Positions 61,264 to 64,000 of a stretch of DNA of 64,000 nucleotides are shown piece by piece. The stretch is taken from assembly GCF_029891735.1 (NCBI RefSeq), contig NZ_JANQDH010000012.1, positions 1 to 64,000 on the forward strand. The letters run 5' to 3'. The notes beneath the pieces are model-generated. The model saw only the letters and a list, made by a program, of their open reading frames with translations. It was not told the origin of the DNA and searched no databases. Position numbers and translations under genes: made by a program. Position 1 is the stretch's first letter. The number at the start of each line of letters is the position of its first letter. Source of the stretch: Chrysosporum bergii ANA360D. Lineage in GTDB: Bacteria; Cyanobacteriota; Cyanobacteriia; Cyanobacteriales; Nostocaceae.

Positions 61264-62004
61264 ATGATCGACGAAAATAAACAAGTAAACAATATAAGCC
61301 AATTGGGTGAACCAACAGAGGTAAATCAAGCAATGAAGAGTGACTCCCCAGCCCAAATCAACTCCAACGAATCCGGCAGCGAGGTTACTGAACAAGTAAC
61401 CGACGCAACTGAAGTATCTGTTGATACTGTAATTACAAAAGATGGTGTAGCTGCAACGGAAAAAACTGAAGTAGAAACGGCTGTTTTGGCAGACTTAAAT
61501 CAACAAATTGAGTCCCTCAAAGGGCAACTAGAAGAACGCAGCACTCAGTACATGAGAATTGCGGCAGATTTTGAGAATTACCGTAAACGCACCAGCAAAG
61601 AAAAAGAAGACCTGGAATTGCAAGTGAAGCGCAATACAATTTTGGAGTTGCTACCCGTAGTCGATAATTTTGAGCGTGCCAGATCCCACCTCAAACCACA
61701 AACCGACGGCGAGATGACAATTCACAAAAGTTATCAAGGGGTTTATAAACAACTGGTGGACTGCCTGAAAAGAATAGGTGTATCACCCATGCGTCCAGAA
61801 GGTCAACAATTCGATCCCAACCTTCATGAAGCAGTTATGCGGGAACCTACGGATGAACATTCGGAAGGAACAGTGTTAGAAGAGTTAGTACGTGGATATT
61901 ATATAGGCGATCGCGTGCTGCGCCATTCTATGGTCAAAGTGGCTGCTCCCAAGGAAGACACACCACCAGCACAGGAAGATCAGTCGGGTGCCGCTGACAG
62001 TTAA
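61264..62004 (+). CDS. grpE: GrpE nucleotide exchange factor
   Basis: Releases ADP from DnaK during chaperone cycling. The 246-residue protein has an acidic, Thr/Glu-rich N-terminal ~80 residues, a long coiled coil ([20 protein letters not shown] region), the [15 protein letters not shown] helix and the C-terminal beta domain including VVDNFERAR and [19 protein letters not shown] (both diagnostic). Length is normal for cyanobacteria. It begins at ATG 61264. dnaK follows after 225 bp on the same strand. Confidence 0.95.
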   Translation: MIDENKQVNNISQLGEPTEVNQAMKSDSPAQINSNESGSEVTEQVTDATEVSVDTVITKDGVAATEKTEVETAVLADLNQQIESLKGQLEERSTQYMRIAADFENYRKRTSKEKEDLELQVKRNTILELLPVVDNFERARSHLKPQTDGEMTIHKSYQGVYKQLVDCLKRIGVSPMRPEGQQFDPNLHEAVMREPTDEHSEGTVLEELVRGYYIGDRVLRHSMVKVAAPKEDTPPAQEDQSGAADS

Positions 62005-62045
62005 ATTGTAGTTCCTCCAAGTATAGGCATCGCAATCTCAGGATA

Positions 62046-62085
62046 GGGCTGCTAACAGTTGGCGAGACTTTGGCAGCCCCCCCCC
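62046..62085 (+). other. Stem-loop and C9 tract between grpE and dnaK
   Basis: GGGCTGC (62046-62052) and GCAGCCC (62073-62079) form a 7-bp stem around a 20-nt loop, followed without break by C residues to 62085. It lies in the spacer between grpE and dnaK and could be a processing site, partial terminator or leader structure. The homopolymeric C run could also be prone to slippage. Confidence 0.5.
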
Positions 62086-62229
62086 TGGAGATGGCAGCTG
62101 ACCCTCAACCCGAGTCACCATAGCAAAGTTTTGAGTTAGACTTCAAGCATTCAGCCTTGTCCTCACTTATGGATCACCGCTCGACACAAAATAATTCGCG
62201 TAGAATAAATCAGTAAAAATGCTGGAAGT

Positions 62230-64000
62230 ATGGGAAAAGTTATTGGCATTGACTTAGGCACTACTAATAGTTGCGTCGCAGTGTTGGAAGGCGGTAAACC
62301 TGTTGTCATTTCCAACACTGAAGGAGGACGTACTACACCCAGTGTTGTGGGATTTGGCAAAGGAGACGTTCGCTTAGTCGGTGAGATGGCAAAACGCCAA
62401 GCCATAACTAATGCCGAAAACACAATCTATAGTATCAAGCGATTTATCGGTCGTCGCTGGGAAGAAACGGAAACAGAACGCAATGGCGTACCTTATACCT
62501 GTATCAAAGGACGAGACGACACGGTTGATGTCCAAATTCGCGGACACAACTACACACCCCAAGAAATATCCGCCATGGTTCTGCAAAAACTCAAGCAGGA
62601 TGCAGAAACTTATTTGGGTGAAAAGGTAAATCAAGCAGTAATTACCGTACCAGCATATTTCACAGATGCCCAAAGACAAGCAACTAAAGATGCTGGTACT
62701 ATTGCCGGGCTAGAAGTTCTCCGTATTATCAACGAGCCAACTGCTGCGGCTTTAGCTTTTGGGTTAGATAAACAAGACCAAGAGCAGTTGATTTTAGTAT
62801 TTGACCTAGGAGGAGGAACCTTTGATGTTTCCATTCTCCAACTTGGGGGTGGAGTGTTTGAAGTTAAAGCAACATCTGGTAACAACCAGTTGGGGGGGGA
62901 TGATTTTGATAAATCTATTATTAACTGGATGATTGAAAGTTTCCAGCAACAAGAGAACATTGACCTTGCTGCGGATAAAATGGCACTACAACGTTTACGG
63001 GAAGCAGCAGAAAAAGCCAAAATAGAACTTTCTCACATGGCTAGTACCTGTATTAACTTGCCATTTATCACGGCAGATGACACAGGTCCAAAACATCTGG
63101 AAATGGAACTGAATCGCGCTCAATTTGAGGAAATGGTAGGGTTTTTAATTGAAGCCACCATTGAGCCGATGATTCAAGCTCTTAAAGATGCAGATATCCA
63201 AGCACAGGATATAGACCGGATTATTTTGGTAGGTGGTTCTACCCGTATTCCCGGAGTGCAAAATGCCCTGGTGAAATTTTTTCATGGTAAAGTTCCTGAC
63301 CGCTCCATCAACCCTGATGAAGCAGTAGCACTTGGAGCGGCAATTCAAGCCGGGATACTAGGTGGCGAAGTGGATAATCTTCTGTTATTGGATGTCACCC
63401 CCTTATCTTTGGGAATTGAAACTTTAGGAGAAGTGTTTACCAAAATTATTGAACGCAACACCACCATTCCCACCAGTAAATCCCAAATTTTTTCCACTGC
63501 AGTTGATGGACAAACCTCCGTGGAAGTTCATGTCCTCCAGGGGGAAAGGGCTATGGCCAAAGATAACAAGAGTTTGGGTAAATTTCTCCTGACAGGTATT
63601 CCACCATCCCCCCGTGGTATTCCACAAATAGAAGTATCTTTTGAAATCAACGTTAACGGTATCCTTAAAGTGGCTGCCCAAGACAAAGGTACTGGTCGAG
63701 AGCAGAGTATTCGCATTACTAATACAGGCGGTTTAAACGCCAACGAAGTAGAACGGATGCGGCAAGACGCGGAACTATTTGCCGAAGAAGATAGAAAACG
63801 CAAACAACTGGTTGATCTGAAAAACCAGGCAGATAATTTATTGTTCACATACAAAGCAACTCTCAAGGATAATGGTAACTTGATTGGTGAGGAAATCAAG
63901 TCTCTAGCTCAGGAAAAAGTGATTAAACTCCGATCTATAATGGCTAATCCCACCATTTCTAACACAGAGTTTCAACAGTGTATAGAAGATTTCCAACAAA
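62230..64000 (+). CDS. dnaK: Chaperone DnaK (Hsp70), 3' end outside the window
   Basis: ATP-dependent folding chaperone. The frame runs from ATG 62230, with GGAAG at 62223-62227 upstream, to the window edge, giving about 590 codons without a stop. The ATPase domain starts with [20 protein letters not shown] (phosphate 1), then [28 protein letters not shown] (phosphate 2) and [14 protein letters not shown] (adenosine). The substrate domain begins near [14 protein letters not shown], and the lid reaches the window end. It forms a grpE-dnaK unit. Some heterocystous cyanobacteria have several dnaK genes; this is the grpE-linked one. Confidence 0.96.
   Translation, partial: MGKVIGIDLGTTNSCVAVLEGGKPVVISNTEGGRTTPSVVGFGKGDVRLVGEMAKRQAITNAENTIYSIKRFIGRRWEETETERNGVPYTCIKGRDDTVDVQIRGHNYTPQEISAMVLQKLKQDAETYLGEKVNQAVITVPAYFTDAQRQATKDAGTIAGLEVLRIINEPTAAALAFGLDKQDQEQLILVFDLGGGTFDVSILQLGGGVFEVKATSGNNQLGGDDFDKSIINWMIESFQQQENIDLAADKMALQRLREAAEKAKIELSHMASTCINLPFITADDTGPKHLEMELNRAQFEEMVGFLIEATIEPMIQALKDADIQAQDIDRIILVGGSTRIPGVQNALVKFFHGKVPDRSINPDEAVALGAAIQAGILGGEVDNLLLLDVTPLSLGIETLGEVFTKIIERNTTIPTSKSQIFSTAVDGQTSVEVHVLQGERAMAKDNKSLGKFLLTGIPPSPRGIPQIEVSFEINVNGILKVAAQDKGTGREQSIRITNTGGLNANEVERMRQDAELFAEEDRKRKQLVDLKNQADNLLFTYKATLKDNGNLIGEEIKSLAQEKVIKLRSIMANPTISNTEFQQCIEDFQQ

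Overview
The window is chromosomal DNA from a filamentous, probably heterocyst-forming cyanobacterium of the Nostoc/Anabaena type. The octamer GCGATCGC (HIP1) occurs roughly three dozen times by eye. Short tandem repeats, TTG/GTG starts and families limited to cyanobacteria and plastids are common: tocopherol cyclase, Ycf35, DUF3038/DUF4335, cyanobacterial-type LptC, GuaB3 and the small RNA Yfr1. The genus is inferred from style and gene content, not proven.

Region by region. 1-8515: the tail of a cut gene, a repeat-rich spacer, pgsA, then surface-sugar genes (rfbB, a CSP41-like epimerase, a glycosyltransferase, a sugar-phosphate transferase, gmd, fcl) and 5-formyl-THF cyclo-ligase. 8531-18496: an orphan sugar ABC permease, a 1287-residue protein with an actin/Hsp70-like ATPase domain, a Crp-family regulator followed by DUF2232 and CobT-like genes, a coiled-coil protein and a Tat/lipoprotein solute-binding protein. 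18608-21651: an accessory-looking patch with two tiny genes, an AAA ATPase next to a TOPRIM (DUF3226) protein (a possible OLD/PARIS-like defence pair), a dispersed repeat and a Uma2-family nuclease-like gene. 21721-31741: metabolic and envelope genes (Fe-S aldo/keto reductase, bifunctional-nuclease family, ribE, M23 peptidase, birA, laccase-domain protein, phosphoesterase, tocopherol cyclase), a TnpB relic and tRNA-Arg(CCU).

31800-41000: lipid genes (plsX-fabH-fabD-plsC, then a second acyltransferase and a phytyl-ester-synthase-like hydrolase), pepA and metG. 41146-47474: LabA-like NYN protein translationally coupled to lptC, a PBP4-type peptidase, a LOG-family protein, trxA, the small RNA Yfr1 and guaB3. 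47672-56354: mutS2, the DUF3038-DUF4335 pair, the DUF2997-Ycf35-ferredoxin cluster, an orphan PIN-like protein, a saccharopine-dehydrogenase-like enzyme and a hypothetical. 56434-64000: the type IV pilus motor genes pilB-pilT-pilC, divergent from grpE-dnaK; dnaK runs off the window end.

Most of the window is conserved housekeeping. The strongest candidates for something less described are the AAA+TOPRIM pair, the 1287-residue actin-fold protein, and the neighbouring acyltransferase and hydrolase genes that recall plant phytyl ester synthase. No CRISPR array, rRNA, intact transposase or prophage was seen. Starts are chosen by eye from family alignments recalled from memory and from ribosome-binding sites.
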